In this document: positions 44,070-52,938 of the stretch, one piece after another
How the letters are laid out: the number at the start of each line of letters is the position of its first letter
Position numbering within the stretch: position 1 is the first letter of the stretch
Assembly: GCF_010730575.1 (NCBI RefSeq)
Contig: NZ_AP022614.1
Coordinates: 1,488,001-1,552,000 of the forward strand
Length of the DNA: 64,000 nt
Origin: Mycobacterium parmense
GTDB lineage: Bacteria > Actinomycetota > Actinomycetes > Mycobacteriales > Mycobacteriaceae
Direction: 5' to 3'
Program-made: the position numbers and the translations under genes
The notes under the pieces: model-generated
Databases searched by the model: none
Told to the model about the DNA's origin: nothing
The model's input: only the letters and a program-made list of their open reading frames with translations

Positions 44070-44570
44070 TCAGTGCTGCTCCTGCTTGATGTAGTCGTAG
44101 AACGCCCGCATCTCCGGCGAGACATAGGCGAACTCCACAAACGGCACCGCGGCCTGAGGCGCCGACACGTAGGCGAACCGGATCCCGCCAGGCATCACGC
44201 CCTGCTGCACCACCTGAGCGCCGTGGTCAGCCGCCTCGGCCAGCACCGCATCGAATCGCTCGGGCGTTTCCACCTCCATGCAGATGTGGTGCAGACCCGG
44301 CCCGCTGTCCCGCAGAAAGTCACTATAGATGTTCGGGCCGCGGACCGGTGAGATGAGCTCCAGTTGCATGTCGCCGACGTAACTCAGCGAGATGCCCGCG
44401 ACGAAGTCGGCCGGCTCGCCGAGGTAGCTGCAGGAGTCGGGAGCAAAGTGCACGTCCGGGATCCGCACCCACTTGCGCGCCCCTAACAAGCCGGTGAGAG
44501 CGGTTTCGGTGGCATCCAGGTCGGCGGTCACCCACGCGATCTGAGTTGGCGAATGAACGGAGAGGGGCAT
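44070..44570 (-). CDS. Glyoxalase/VOC-fold protein
   Basis: 166-residue vicinal-oxygen-chelate fold protein: QIAWVTADLDATETAL at the first beta-alpha unit and GLHHICMEVETPERF at the second, with His residues positioned as VOC metal ligands, and PFVEFAYV near the end. It matches methylmalonyl-CoA epimerase or lactoylglutathione lyase-like proteins broadly; no specific substrate is evident. It precedes the flavoprotein gene, suggesting a shared catabolic, possibly steroid-type, pathway. Start ATG at 44570 chosen over an upstream GTG at 44600 because the fold begins at once. Confidence 0.8.
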   Translation of the reverse strand: MPLSVHSPTQIAWVTADLDATETALTGLLGARKWVRIPDVHFAPDSCSYLGEPADFVAGISLSYVGDMQLELISPVRGPNIYSDFLRDSGPGLHHICMEVETPERFDAVLAEAADHGAQVVQQGVMPGGIRFAYVSAPQAAVPFVEFAYVSPEMRAFYDYIKQEQH

Positions 44571-44693
44571 CGTCTCGCAGGATAGCCGAGGCGGTGGCAC
44601 CGCAGAAAGGGGCGGAAAACCTTTGCCCCGGTCGGCGTCAACCGCCCGCGGGACGGCGGGTGAACACGTTCTAATTTCGTCGCGGGACGGTCG

Positions 44694-45377
44694 TCAGGGT
44701 CGGCTCAGCACGTCCACCAGCAACCGCAGCTGGGCATCGAACACCGCCTCGGGATCGGTGAGTGTGTCCGAGCCGTACTGGCCGAACACCTCGAGGCTGA
44801 TGGCGCCCAGCACCCCCGCCCACAGCAGGAAGCACTTGGTCACCACCCGGTCGTCGCCGGGAAAACCGAACTCCTGGCGCAGCCGCTCGAAGTCGGAGGA
44901 TGTCGGCTGCGCGACCACGTCGTCGGTGAGCCTGATGTCCCCGGTGGCGATCCCGGCGGCGACGGCGTCGAAGAGCGCCGCGACCACCCGCGTGCCCACC
45001 TCCACCGTCCGCTCGGCGGGCGCGTGATAGCCGGGCACCGGACTGCCGTACAGCAAGGCCCACCGCTCCGGGTGCGCCACCGCCCACCGGCGCGCCGCCC
45101 GCGCGATGGCGATGACGTCGTCGCTCCACAGGTCCCCCACGCCCTGCCGAGCCCGGTCCACGGCATCGGCCAGGTCGCCGTAGGCGTCGACCAGCAGCAG
45201 GGTCAGCAGCTCGTCGCGGCTGGAGACGTACCGGTAGACCGCGGAGGAGACCATGCCCAGGTCGCGGGCAATCGCGCGCACCGACAAGCCCGCCGCGCCG
45301 CCGTCCACCAGCTGCCGCCGGCCGAGCTCGACGATCCGCGCCTCGATCTGCTCGCGCGACTCCTGGCGTTTCCCCAC
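44694..45377 (-). CDS. TetR-family transcriptional regulator (Rv1816 homologue)
   Basis: 227-residue TetR repressor. The N-terminal HTH is visible (RIVELGRRQLVDGGAAGLSVRAIARDLGMVSSAVYRYVSSRDELL, residues about 13-58) with a helical ligand domain after it (YGDLADAVDRARQGVGDLW). GTG start at 45377. It is divergent from a deazaflavin-type reductase gene. Two near-identical palindromes (AGAACACTGCTCT and AGAGCAGTGCTCT) lie in the 111-bp gap and are probably its operators, implying control of itself and the reductase. Confidence 0.9.
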   Translation of the reverse strand: MGKRQESREQIEARIVELGRRQLVDGGAAGLSVRAIARDLGMVSSAVYRYVSSRDELLTLLLVDAYGDLADAVDRARQGVGDLWSDDVIAIARAARRWAVAHPERWALLYGSPVPGYHAPAERTVEVGTRVVAALFDAVAAGIATGDIRLTDDVVAQPTSSDFERLRQEFGFPGDDRVVTKCFLLWAGVLGAISLEVFGQYGSDTLTDPEAVFDAQLRLLVDVLSRP

Positions 45378-45397
45378 GGCTCAGTCTGACACAACCG

Positions 45398-45410
45398 AGA
45401 ACACTGCTCT
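45398..45410. promoter_or_regulatory. TetR operator candidate 1
   Basis: AGAACACTGCTCT, an imperfect palindrome with one half-site TGCTCT intact, 21 bp upstream of the TetR start codon. Its partner lies 52 bp away centre to centre. Confidence 0.65.
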
Positions 45411-45448
45411 TGCTTTATGGCGGAGGTTGTGGCAGCGTAACCGCCAAA

Positions 45449-45463
45449 GAGAGCAGTGCTCTC
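45449..45463. promoter_or_regulatory. TetR operator candidate 2
   Basis: GAGAGCAGTGCTCTC is a perfect 15-base palindrome around a central base, 25 bp upstream of the reductase start codon. It matches operator 1 in most positions. A TetR dimer site is the simplest reading. Confidence 0.75.
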
Positions 45464-45488
45464 GAACCGCCGAGCGGAAGGACGCGGC

Positions 45489-45935
45489 ATGACCACGCGC
45501 TACGACGAACCGAATCGGGCCGCACGGATCGCCAACGCGGCCATCCGCTGGCTCGCCGAGATGGGCATCAGCATCGCCGGCACCCGGGCGCTGCGAGTCA
45601 GGGGCCGCACCACCGGCAAGGAGCGCTCGGTGGTGATCAACCTGCTGACCGTCGACGGTGTCGACTACCTCGTCTCGCCGCGGGGCAACACCCAGTGGGC
45701 GCGCAACGTGCGGGCCGCCGGCGTGGTCGACATCGGCTCCCGCTGGCGCCGGCGGCGCGCCACGGTCACCGAGGTCGATGACGCGGCCAAAGCTGAACTG
45801 CTGCAACGTTATCTGGATCGGTGGTACTGGCAGGTCAAAGACTATGTCGGCGGGTTGACGCCCGACAGTCGCGACGACCAGCTGCGGGCAGGCGCCGCGA
45901 CCATACCGGTGTTCAGGCTGGCAGCCGCGGGGTGA
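45489..45935 (+). CDS. Deazaflavin (F420)-dependent nitroreductase/Ddn-family protein
   Basis: 148-residue split beta-barrel protein of the DDN/FDOR-A type: [44 protein letters not shown] (residues about 35-78) is the characteristic F420-binding core. Family members reduce quinones, coumarins or nitroimidazoles with F420H2. ATG at 45489, just inside the longer open frame, begins directly after AGGAC. It is divergent from the TetR gene and shares its twin operators. Its 3' end overlaps the convergent protease gene by 23 bp. Confidence 0.87.
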   Translation: MTTRYDEPNRAARIANAAIRWLAEMGISIAGTRALRVRGRTTGKERSVVINLLTVDGVDYLVSPRGNTQWARNVRAAGVVDIGSRWRRRRATVTEVDDAAKAELLQRYLDRWYWQVKDYVGGLTPDSRDDQLRAGAATIPVFRLAAAG

Positions 45936-46620
45936 ACTGGGCCGCCGGCGGACCGTTGGGCGCCGGCAGATCCTCCCGGACCTGCTGCGACGTGGCCCCC
46001 CACGACACCGCGGCAGGGAAGTCGCCCCACATGCTGTTGAAGATCCCGACAAGCTGTCCCGGGCCGCCCGCTGGTGCCACATAGACGGGTCCACCGGAAT
46101 CCCCGTTGCGGCTCTGCACGCCGTGCGACATGGTGAACCAGCCGTTGTTGACGCTTTCCACCGTCCCGCACGTCTCACCGGTGATCACGCCGAAATGGCA
46201 GATCGGCTGTCCCGGGGCGACGCCCAGGTTCGGCGTCGACACCAGCGGGCGGCCACCGGGCAGCACGTCGTTGACGGTGACGTCGTTGTCCAGCACGATC
46301 GCCTCGTAGTCGCTGATCGACTGGTCGGTGGCCACCGTGGTGCCGCTGGGCGTGCTGTCCCGGAAGGCGGCCATGTGTCCGATCAGGTGGTGGTCCTTGT
46401 CGGAGACCGCGCCCTCGCCCCCCCGGCAGTGGCCGGCGGTGAACGCGACCTTCGTCGCCGGGTCCACATAGGCCAGCGTGCACAGGCGATTGCCTTGCAG
46501 AATCTCCATCCCGGGGAACACCACGGCGGAATCCGCCCGGGCCGCCACCGGCGATGGCCCGACCAAAACGCACATGCAAGCAAGCGACGCGGCGCATACC
46601 CTCTGAGCCAGTCGGCGCAC
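45913..46620 (-). CDS. Secreted chymotrypsin-like serine protease (Rv1815 homologue)
   Basis: 235 residues with a signal peptide (about residues 1-30: [20 protein letters not shown] then cleavage near ARADS) and a trypsin-like fold. The catalytic triad is visible as H in [10 protein letters not shown] in [11 protein letters not shown] and S in [10 protein letters not shown]. Cysteine pairs (CTLAY/GHC and CHF/CGT) suggest disulfides. It should act in the envelope or outside. GTG start at 46620 after GGAG. It overlaps the convergent reductase gene by 23 bp. Substrate unknown. Confidence 0.88.
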   Translation of the reverse strand: MRRLAQRVCAASLACMCVLVGPSPVAARADSAVVFPGMEILQGNRLCTLAYVDPATKVAFTAGHCRGGEGAVSDKDHHLIGHMAAFRDSTPSGTTVATDQSISDYEAIVLDNDVTVNDVLPGGRPLVSTPNLGVAPGQPICHFGVITGETCGTVESVNNGWFTMSHGVQSRNGDSGGPVYVAPAGGPGQLVGIFNSMWGDFPAAVSWGATSQQVREDLPAPNGPPAAQFTPRLPA

Positions 46621-46723
46621 CTTGAACTCCGATCTTCAGGGCCAGAAAAGAACCGACTGAAGGGTCAGGCTACGGCTTAACCCCCCCTCCACGCAGAGAT
46701 AATCGCGAAACGGGACCGTGACG

Positions 46724-47662
46724 TTACCGTGATGTGGCCGGCGCCACCGCCGCGCCGGCCGCGGCAGGTATCCGCGGCGCCCAGCCGGGCGGCCCGAACA
46801 CGTAACCGAGCCGGTCACGCAGGCGATTCGCCGCGCGCCAGTCGCACGCGATCGCCACGTATTCGTGCGTCTGCAGCTTCCAGATGTTGAACGTGTCCAC
46901 CCGTTTGGTCAGTCCGTAATGGGGACGGAACAGTTCGGGCTGAAAGCTGCCGAACAGCCGGTCCCAGATGATCAGGATGCCGCCGTAGTTCTTGTCGAGA
47001 TAAATCGCGTCCATCCCGTGGTGCACCCGGTGATGCGACGGGGTATTGAAGACGAATTCGAATGGGCGCCACAGCTTGTCGATCCGCTCGGTGTGCACCC
47101 AGAACTGGTAGATGAGGCTCACCGAGAAGCTGAAGAAGACCAGCCATGGAGGAATGCCCAACAGCGGCAACGGAATCCACATGACGATCTCGCCGCTGTT
47201 GTTCCACTTCTGGCGCAGCGCGGTGGCAAAGTTGAAGTATTCGCTGGAGTGGTGAGCCTGGTGCGTCGCCCAGATGAGGCGGACCCGGTGCGCCATGCGA
47301 TGGTAGACGTAATACAGCAGGTCGACGCCGACGATCGCGATCACCCAGGTGTACCACCGGCCGGCCGACAGATGCCACGGGGCGAGGTAGGCGTAAATCG
47401 CGGCGTAGCCGAGCAGCGCGAGCGTCTTCCAGCCGGCCGTGGTGCCCACCGACACCAGGCCCATCGAGATGCTCGCCAGCGAATCGCGCGTCAGGTAAGC
47501 GCCGGACCCGGGCCGCGAGTCCCCTACGATGCTTTCCAGCTTGCGCGCCGCCGTCCATTCGAGAATCAACAACAACACGAAGAAGGGAATGGCGAACAAG
47601 ACCGGGTCGCGCAGCTGCGGCGGCAGCGCGGTCACCAGACCCGATAAGGCACCCACGGGCAC
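46724..47662 (-). CDS. erg3: Membrane fatty acid hydroxylase/sterol desaturase family protein
   Basis: 312-residue di-iron membrane enzyme (Rv1814 homologue). The eight-His motif set is present: HRMAH, HQAHHSSEYFN and HRVHHGMDAIYLDKNYGG. Several hydrophobic segments place the active site at the cytoplasmic face. The family hydroxylates or desaturates sterols and fatty acids. Mycobacteria do not make ergosterol, so the erg3 name reflects homology only and the true lipid substrate is unknown. GTG start at 47662; divergent from the NDH-2-like gene across about 50 bp. Confidence 0.88.
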   Translation of the reverse strand: MPVGALSGLVTALPPQLRDPVLFAIPFFVLLLILEWTAARKLESIVGDSRPGSGAYLTRDSLASISMGLVSVGTTAGWKTLALLGYAAIYAYLAPWHLSAGRWYTWVIAIVGVDLLYYVYHRMAHRVRLIWATHQAHHSSEYFNFATALRQKWNNSGEIVMWIPLPLLGIPPWLVFFSFSVSLIYQFWVHTERIDKLWRPFEFVFNTPSHHRVHHGMDAIYLDKNYGGILIIWDRLFGSFQPELFRPHYGLTKRVDTFNIWKLQTHEYVAIACDWRAANRLRDRLGYVFGPPGWAPRIPAAAGAAVAPATSR

Positions 47663-47711
47663 AAGAGTACGACTCGCTCCGTGTGCCGCCGAGACGCGAG
47701 GTGTTCACACA

Positions 47712-48908
47712 TTGAGGACTGTGCTGGTGATCGGCTCGGGCTTCGCGGGCCTGTGGGCGGCGCTCGGGGCCGCTCGCCGGCTCGCGGAGCTCGCCGTCCC
47801 GGTGGACGCGGTCGGCGTCACCGTGTTGAGCGCCCAGCCCTTCCACGACATCCGGGTCCGCAACTACGAGAGCGACCTGGGCGACTGCCGAATCCCGCTC
47901 GGCGAGTTGCTCGACCCCGTAGGCGTCGGGCACATCACCGCGCAGGTGACGGCCATCGACGCCGGCGCCCGGTCCGTCGCCTGCTCCGACGGTGCCACCC
48001 ATCGTTACGACCGGCTCGTCCTGGCGTCGGGCAGTCACGTGGTCAAACCGCCGGTCGTGGGGCTGCGTGAGTTCGGCTTCGACGTCGACACCTACGACGG
48101 CGCCGTGGCGCTGGGCGCGCATCTGCGACGGCTCGCCGAGGGCCCGCCCGCGGCGGCGGCGGCGACCGTCGTCGTGGTCGGGGCCGGGCTGACCGGCATC
48201 GAGACGGCGTGCGAGATGCCCGAGCGGCTGCGGCGGCTGTTCGCACGGCGCGTCGCCGCGCCGCGGGTGGTTCTGGTCGACCACAACCACGTCGGCTCCG
48301 ATATGGGGGCCTCGGCGCGCCCGGTGATCGAACGCGCCCTGGCGGACAACGGCGTGGAGATCAGGACGGGGGTCGGCGTCACCGCGGTCGGTGAGCGCGG
48401 CGTATCGCTGTCCTCCGGCGAGACCATCGACGCCGCGACGCTGGTGTGGTGCGCCGGGATGCGGGCCAGCTCGCTGACCGGGCAGCTGAGCGTTCCGCGC
48501 GACCGGCTGGGCCGGGTGGCGGTCGACGATTACCTGCGGGTCATCGGGGTGCCCGGCGTGTTCGCCGCGGGTGACGTTGCCGCGGCGCGCGTGGACGACG
48601 ACCACCTGTCGGTGATGTCATGCCAACACGGCCGCCCGATGGGCCGCTACGCCGGATACAACGTCATCGGCGACCTGTGTGGCGAACCGATGTTGGCTCT
48701 CCGGATCCCTTGGTACGTCACGGTTCTCGACCTGGGCGCCGCGGGAGCGGTGTACACCGAGGGGTGGGACCGGACCGTGGCCGCCCGCGGCGCGCGGGCC
48801 AAGGCGACCAAGCAGACGATCAATACCCGGCGGATCTACCCGCCCCGGACCGGTGAGCGCGCCGACCTGCTGGCCGCGGCCGCGGCCGAGGTGCAGGGCC
48901 GCCCCTAA
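47712..48908 (+). CDS. NDH-2-like FAD-dependent dehydrogenase (Rv1812c homologue)
   Basis: 398-residue pyridine nucleotide-disulphide oxidoreductase of the NDH-2/FSP1-like group. FAD motif GSGFAGLW (residues 7-14), NAD motif VVVVGAGLTGIETACEMP, and the C-terminal FAD motif GVPGVFAAGDVAAARVDDDHLSVMSCQHGR. It lacks the hydrophobic C-terminal anchor of Ndh, so the electron acceptor may be soluble. TTG start at 47712 aligns with the Rv1812c N-terminus; upstream frame overlaps the divergent gene. The stop overlaps the mgtC stop by four bases. Confidence 0.88.
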   Translation: MRTVLVIGSGFAGLWAALGAARRLAELAVPVDAVGVTVLSAQPFHDIRVRNYESDLGDCRIPLGELLDPVGVGHITAQVTAIDAGARSVACSDGATHRYDRLVLASGSHVVKPPVVGLREFGFDVDTYDGAVALGAHLRRLAEGPPAAAAATVVVVGAGLTGIETACEMPERLRRLFARRVAAPRVVLVDHNHVGSDMGASARPVIERALADNGVEIRTGVGVTAVGERGVSLSSGETIDAATLVWCAGMRASSLTGQLSVPRDRLGRVAVDDYLRVIGVPGVFAAGDVAAARVDDDHLSVMSCQHGRPMGRYAGYNVIGDLCGEPMLALRIPWYVTVLDLGAAGAVYTEGWDRTVAARGARAKATKQTINTRRIYPPRTGERADLLAAAAAEVQGRP

Positions 48909-49621
48909 CCCCGGTCGTCCGCCTGCGCCTTGTCACCGGCGTACCACTGCACGGCCCGAACCCCGGGCTGCAGGGAAAGTTCGGCCACCAGCCGCTCGAG
49001 CTTGGCCGGCGTATGACCGTCCATCAGCACGTGCGCGGTCAGCGTGACCTCGTCGTCGCCGCGCTGGCCGGTGTGGATGCCGCGCAGGGTCATGTCGTTG
49101 TTGCTCGCGTGCTGCACGATCTGGGCGCGGACGTACGTCTCCGATTTGGGGCGGCATACCACCTGCACCAGGAAGGGCTGGAGGCTTTCGTCGTCCTCGC
49201 CGCTGTTGTCGTGATCGATCAGCCTGCCCAGCGGCCGCCCGAACAGGTGAATGCCGATGACCGTCCCGGTGCCGATCAGCGCGAACACCAGGTGCCCCGA
49301 GGCGGCGAGTACGCCGATCGCCGCGGAACACCACAGCGTGGCGGCGGTGTTGAGGCCGCGGACGTTGACCCCTTCCCGCAGGATCACCCCACCGCCCAGG
49401 AAGCCGATGCCCGACACCACATACGAGGCGACCCGCGTCGGACTGGTGTCCTCGGTGGCGGCGGCGTACAGCACGAACAACGTGGCACCCGCGGCCACCA
49501 GCGCGTTGGTGCGAAGGCCGGCTCTGCGCGCGCGCCACTGCCGTTCGAGTCCGATGAGCGCCCCGCAACCCACACCGACGGCCAGTCGGAGGGCGAAGTC
49601 GGCCACGGTCAACGCCTGCAT
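48905..49621 (-). CDS. mgtC: MgtC-family virulence/Mg2+-adaptation membrane protein
   Basis: 238 residues. The N-terminal MgtC domain has about five membrane helices and the family sequence GALIGLERQWRARRAGLRTNALVAAGATLFVL (about residues 20-50). The C-terminal soluble ACT-like part ends TPAKLERLVAELSLQPGVRAVQWY. MgtC is needed for growth in low Mg2+ and inside macrophages and can inhibit F1Fo ATP synthase in Salmonella. It is the last gene of the minus-strand group that begins with an M-box riboswitch and PPE genes. Start ATG at 49621, 220 bp after the DUF732 gene. Confidence 0.94.
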   Translation of the reverse strand: MQALTVADFALRLAVGVGCGALIGLERQWRARRAGLRTNALVAAGATLFVLYAAATEDTSPTRVASYVVSGIGFLGGGVILREGVNVRGLNTAATLWCSAAIGVLAASGHLVFALIGTGTVIGIHLFGRPLGRLIDHDNSGEDDESLQPFLVQVVCRPKSETYVRAQIVQHASNNDMTLRGIHTGQRGDDEVTLTAHVLMDGHTPAKLERLVAELSLQPGVRAVQWYAGDKAQADDRG

Positions 49622-49841
49622 GACAACAACTCCCCTCCCCGGACGGTCGCGGCGGCAATCGGCGGGAACGACGATGACGTTGTCACCCGCCTCGGCTCGG
49701 CGCCGGTGCGGGAGCTAACCACGTCCAGGTGAACAGCAGGTGGATCGCGCTCAAACCCGTCGCAGAGCAGCCACGTGGCCAACACCGCCCAGCCGGGCGG
49801 CGTTGGCCCGCCCGTCGCCCGTCAGACTCCGAACGAAACGT
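49622..49841. other. mgtC upstream spacer
   Basis: 220 bp between the DUF732 gene and mgtC. No gene and no second M-box pattern. A GC-rich inverted segment around 49790-49820 (GGGCGGCGTTGGCCCGCC) could form a weak hairpin. mgtC may have an internal promoter here or be read from upstream. Confidence 0.35.
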
Positions 49842-50171
49842 CTAGGACTTGGAGAGCTGTTGCGGGCAATAGAATTTCGCCGAGATCATCGCGAAGTTCG
49901 ATGCGTTTTCCATATCGAAGCCGGGATTGTGGGTCTTCACGTCGTGCACCAGCTCCAGGCCGGATTCGCCGTTGTTCAGGCACGTGCAGACCGCCTTCGC
50001 GGAGGCGACGGCCGCGCCCGGGTTGGTGTAGCTGATGTGGGCCGTGTTCAGGGCGGCGATGAAGCCCGCGTCGTCACCGTCCGGCGGTGGCGGGGGGTCG
50101 GCGTACGCCGGCGCGGCACAGCCGACCGCGGCCAAGATGCCAATGAGCGCTAGGAGCCGTTTCATCTTCAC
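49842..50171 (-). CDS. Secreted DUF732 protein (Rv1810 homologue)
   Basis: 109 residues with a Sec signal peptide (MKMKRLLALIGILAAVGCAA, cleavage near AYADP) and a small DUF732 domain: FIAALNTAHISYTNPGAAVASAKAVC, one cysteine pair (C62-ish/C64 and C102), and NASNFAMISAKFYCPQ. DUF732 proteins are secreted and mycobacteria-enriched, of unknown function. The GTG at 50171 abuts the upstream PPE stop; ATG at 50165 with AGGATAGG upstream is an equally good start. Part of the Mg2+-controlled group. Confidence 0.86.
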   Translation of the reverse strand: MKMKRLLALIGILAAVGCAAPAYADPPPPPDGDDAGFIAALNTAHISYTNPGAAVASAKAVCTCLNNGESGLELVHDVKTHNPGFDMENASNFAMISAKFYCPQQLSKS

Positions 50172-51572
50172 CTATCCTAACTGCACTTCCGACGGCACCA
50201 CCTGCGATTTCTTCTTCTTCAGGTGCACCGCGTGGATACCGGGCTTCTTCGAGAGCTGTTCAAGGAGCGCGTCGAGGTTCTCCTGGTCGGTGTTGTGGTG
50301 TTGCACGCTTTCGGGCTTCTCCGAAATCTGGGCCACCAGACGCTTGAGCTTCTCCGGCGAATGGGCGTCCTTGAGCTCCTTCATCTTCGGGATGCGCCCG
50401 CGGACACCCACACGATTGAGCGCGTCGGGACCCCCGGCGCCCATGGCACTGCCGAGCATCCCCGCGAGCGACATCGAGCTGAGCAAGCCGCCCTGGCCGA
50501 GCGCCGCCGCCGGCACCGCGTCGGGCCCGGCTGCGGACAACGCGGCAGCGACCGTCCGGATGGCCGGCGTCGCCGACGCCCAGCTGGGCGGCACCGAGAG
50601 CTTCCCGACCAAGGTGCCCGCGTTGCCCATGCTGCCCGACACGGCGTTGAACAGCGTGCCGCGCCCCCAGTGCGCCGCCCCGAGGCCGGCGCCCAATGCT
50701 TCCCTGGGAATCGCGCCCAGCGCCCCTTTCGGGGCGAACTTCAGGAACTGCGACGCGGGCAGGTTGATCAGCAACCCGATGTCGTTGAACCCTGTCGTGA
50801 AGCCGACCGGGCCCTTGATCGCGTTGTACAGCAGGCTGTAGGTGCTCGAGCCGGTCGCCCCGAACAGGGAGTTGACCAGGCCGTTGAGGGTGTCGGTGTA
50901 GTCGGTGGCAAGGTTCGACAGGGCCGACAGGATCGGGTTGCCCGCCGTCAGCGGGTTCAGGGCCTCGGTCAGGAGCGAAGAGGCCGTCCCGATCGGCGTG
51001 GCGGCGGCTGACGTCACCGCGGCCGCCTGAGTGCCCGCGGCGCCGAGGCTGGTGATCTGCGGTGCTTCGGTGAAGGGTGTGACGTTCGTCGCGGCCGCGG
51101 ACGAGCCGGCGTAGGTGTCCATCGCCAGCGCGTCCTGAGCCCACATTTCGGCGTACTGGACCTCGGTCGCCGCGATCGCGGCGGTGTTCTGCCCGAATAC
51201 GTTGGTGGCCACCAGTTGGGCCAATTGGGCGCGGTTCGCGGCGATCTCCTCGGGTGGCACGTGCGCGGCGAACGCCGTCTCGTAGGCGGTGGCCGCCTCC
51301 GTCGCCTGGGCCGCGGCCTGCGAGGCCTGCGCGGCGGTGCCCTGCATCCACGCGAGATAGGGCGTGACCGCCGCGGCCATGTTCGCCGACGACGGGCCGG
51401 TCCACACCCCGTTGGTCAGGCCGTCGATCACCGCCGAGTACGAGGCCACGGTCGATTGCAACTCGCTGGCCAGGCCCTCCCAGGCCGCGGCGGCAGCGCG
51501 CATCGACCCCGATCCGGGGCCGGAGTACATGCGGCCCGAATTGAACTCCGGCGGGAATGCTCCGTAAAACAT
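50172..51572 (-). CDS. PPE family protein, SVP subfamily, with MgtC-like C-terminal tail
   Basis: 466 residues. PPE domain begins MFYGAFPPEFNSG, WxG turn in GVWTGPSS, SVP signature KLSVPPSW near residue 325. From about residue 395 a charged tail is added: SPEKLKRLVAQISEKP, then ENLDALLEQLSKKPGIHAVHLKKKK. It repeats a KL-RLVA-S-P pattern seen once at the MgtC C-terminus (AKLERLVAELSLQPGVRAVQW). Neighbours are the DUF732 gene (abutting) and another PPE 58 bp upstream, so it is within the M-box operon and corresponds to PPE33. Exported by ESX-5 by family expectation. ATG at 51572. Confidence 0.92.
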   Translation of the reverse strand: MFYGAFPPEFNSGRMYSGPGSGSMRAAAAAWEGLASELQSTVASYSAVIDGLTNGVWTGPSSANMAAAVTPYLAWMQGTAAQASQAAAQATEAATAYETAFAAHVPPEEIAANRAQLAQLVATNVFGQNTAAIAATEVQYAEMWAQDALAMDTYAGSSAAATNVTPFTEAPQITSLGAAGTQAAAVTSAAATPIGTASSLLTEALNPLTAGNPILSALSNLATDYTDTLNGLVNSLFGATGSSTYSLLYNAIKGPVGFTTGFNDIGLLINLPASQFLKFAPKGALGAIPREALGAGLGAAHWGRGTLFNAVSGSMGNAGTLVGKLSVPPSWASATPAIRTVAAALSAAGPDAVPAAALGQGGLLSSMSLAGMLGSAMGAGGPDALNRVGVRGRIPKMKELKDAHSPEKLKRLVAQISEKPESVQHHNTDQENLDALLEQLSKKPGIHAVHLKKKKSQVVPSEVQLG

Positions 51573-51630
51573 GTCTAGACCCCTTGCCTGATCGGTCGCG
51601 CCTGGGTGAAGGATTCGTTGGTCATCGCCG

Positions 51631-52938
51631 TCAGTCCTCCAGCACCGGGATCACGATGATGGTGGCGGCGGCGGGGTCGGCCTCGAGCACCCCACCGAGT
51701 GCACTGGCCGCTGCGCTGCCGCTGCTCGCGGACTGGAACGTGGCGGCGCCCACCGCACGTCCGGCCAGGCTCGACAGGGCCATCTGACTGAAAACGCCGC
51801 CCTCGCCAGCGAGCGAGGCCGCCGGAGCGGCGGCCAGGTTGGCGGGCAGCACCTGGGCGAGCGTCCGGATCGCCGGAGCGGCCTCGGTCCAGCCCTGCGG
51901 CACCGACATGCTGCCGACCAGCGCCGCCTTACCCATCGCTCCCGATACCGGCACGCCCCCGACAGCAGAACTCAGGTTCACCGCGGCACCGCTGGTCAAC
52001 GGCGCCAGGGCGCCGGTGATGGGCTTCACCGCGCCGAAGGCGGCAAGGCCCTGCCCGTTCTGGGCATACGAGTACACCTGCCCGAACGACAGGAACGGGC
52101 CACCCGCTATGGAGGTGAGGCCCTGCAGGGAGTAGGGCCCGCTGGCGGTGACCGAGATGATGTTGTTCCAGGCGGTCAGGTCGGCGTTCAGTCCCGGGGG
52201 CAGCGCGGACAGGTTCACCAACTGCGGCAGATTGAGCCCCGAAAGCAGGTTCCCGGTCGTCGCCGTCGGTGCCGTCGGTGACACGAGGGTCGATCCCAGA
52301 TTCTGCAGGAATGTCGGCACGTAGTTCAGGAACTGCGACACCTCGGAACCGACGGACGCGGCGGGAGTGTTGGCGGCCTGGGTGGCCGCCGCGGCCTGGG
52401 CGGTCGTGTTGCTCGTCGTCTGCGGCGGCTCCACGAACGTCTGCAGCTGGGTCGCCACGGAGGAGGAACTTGCGTAGGCGTACATGGCCGCAGCGTCCTG
52501 GGCCCACATCTCGGCGTACTGGGCCTCGGTGGCCGCGATTGCCGGCGTGTTCTGGCCCAGGAAGTTGGTGGCGATGAGCGCCATCAGCAGAGCCCGGTTG
52601 GCGGCGATCACCGGCGGGGGCACCGTCGCGGCGAAGGCGGTCTCGTACGCCGCCGCGGCAAGCTTGGCCTGCGTGCCCGCCAGCTCGGCCTGCGCTCCGG
52701 TCGAGTTGATCCACGCGACGTAGGGTGCGGCGGCGGCCGCCATGGCTATCGATGACGGACCCGTCCACGGTCCTGCCGTCAGGCTCGCCAGCGTCGAGTT
52801 GTACGACGCGCCGGCGGATTGCAGCTCCGAGGCGAGGTCGTCCCAGGCCGCCGCGGCGGCCAGCAGGGGTCCCGACCCGGCGCCGACGTACATCCGGCCC
52901 GAATTGATCTCCGGCGGTAGCGCACCGAAATCGAACAT
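51631..52938 (-). CDS. PPE family protein, SVP subfamily (PPE32-type position)
   Basis: 435 residues: PPE motif in [14 protein letters not shown], WxG turn in GPWTGPSS, long Ala/Thr-rich middle, SVP signature SMSVPQGW near residue 345, and a short C-terminal domain ending in VIPVLED. ATG at 52938. It is 58 bp upstream of the next PPE gene, so they are probably co-transcribed. A 1.07-kb unusual gap separates it from the upstream PPE. No PE gene is adjacent. Confidence 0.91.
   Translation of the reverse strand: MFDFGALPPEINSGRMYVGAGSGPLLAAAAAWDDLASELQSAGASYNSTLASLTAGPWTGPSSIAMAAAAAPYVAWINSTGAQAELAGTQAKLAAAAYETAFAATVPPPVIAANRALLMALIATNFLGQNTPAIAATEAQYAEMWAQDAAAMYAYASSSSVATQLQTFVEPPQTTSNTTAQAAAATQAANTPAASVGSEVSQFLNYVPTFLQNLGSTLVSPTAPTATTGNLLSGLNLPQLVNLSALPPGLNADLTAWNNIISVTASGPYSLQGLTSIAGGPFLSFGQVYSYAQNGQGLAAFGAVKPITGALAPLTSGAAVNLSSAVGGVPVSGAMGKAALVGSMSVPQGWTEAAPAIRTLAQVLPANLAAAPAASLAGEGGVFSQMALSSLAGRAVGAATFQSASSGSAAASALGGVLEADPAAATIIVIPVLED

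Noticed and set aside
44571..44600. N-terminal extension of the VOC protein from GTG 44600
   Set aside because: The ten extra residues precede the start of the conserved fold and have no supporting ribosome site.
49622..49841. M-box directly upstream of mgtC
   Set aside because: None of the conserved blocks (GGTGAGGC, GTCGAAAGACGCC, CAAAGCTCT) is present. The M-box is found far upstream before the PPE genes.
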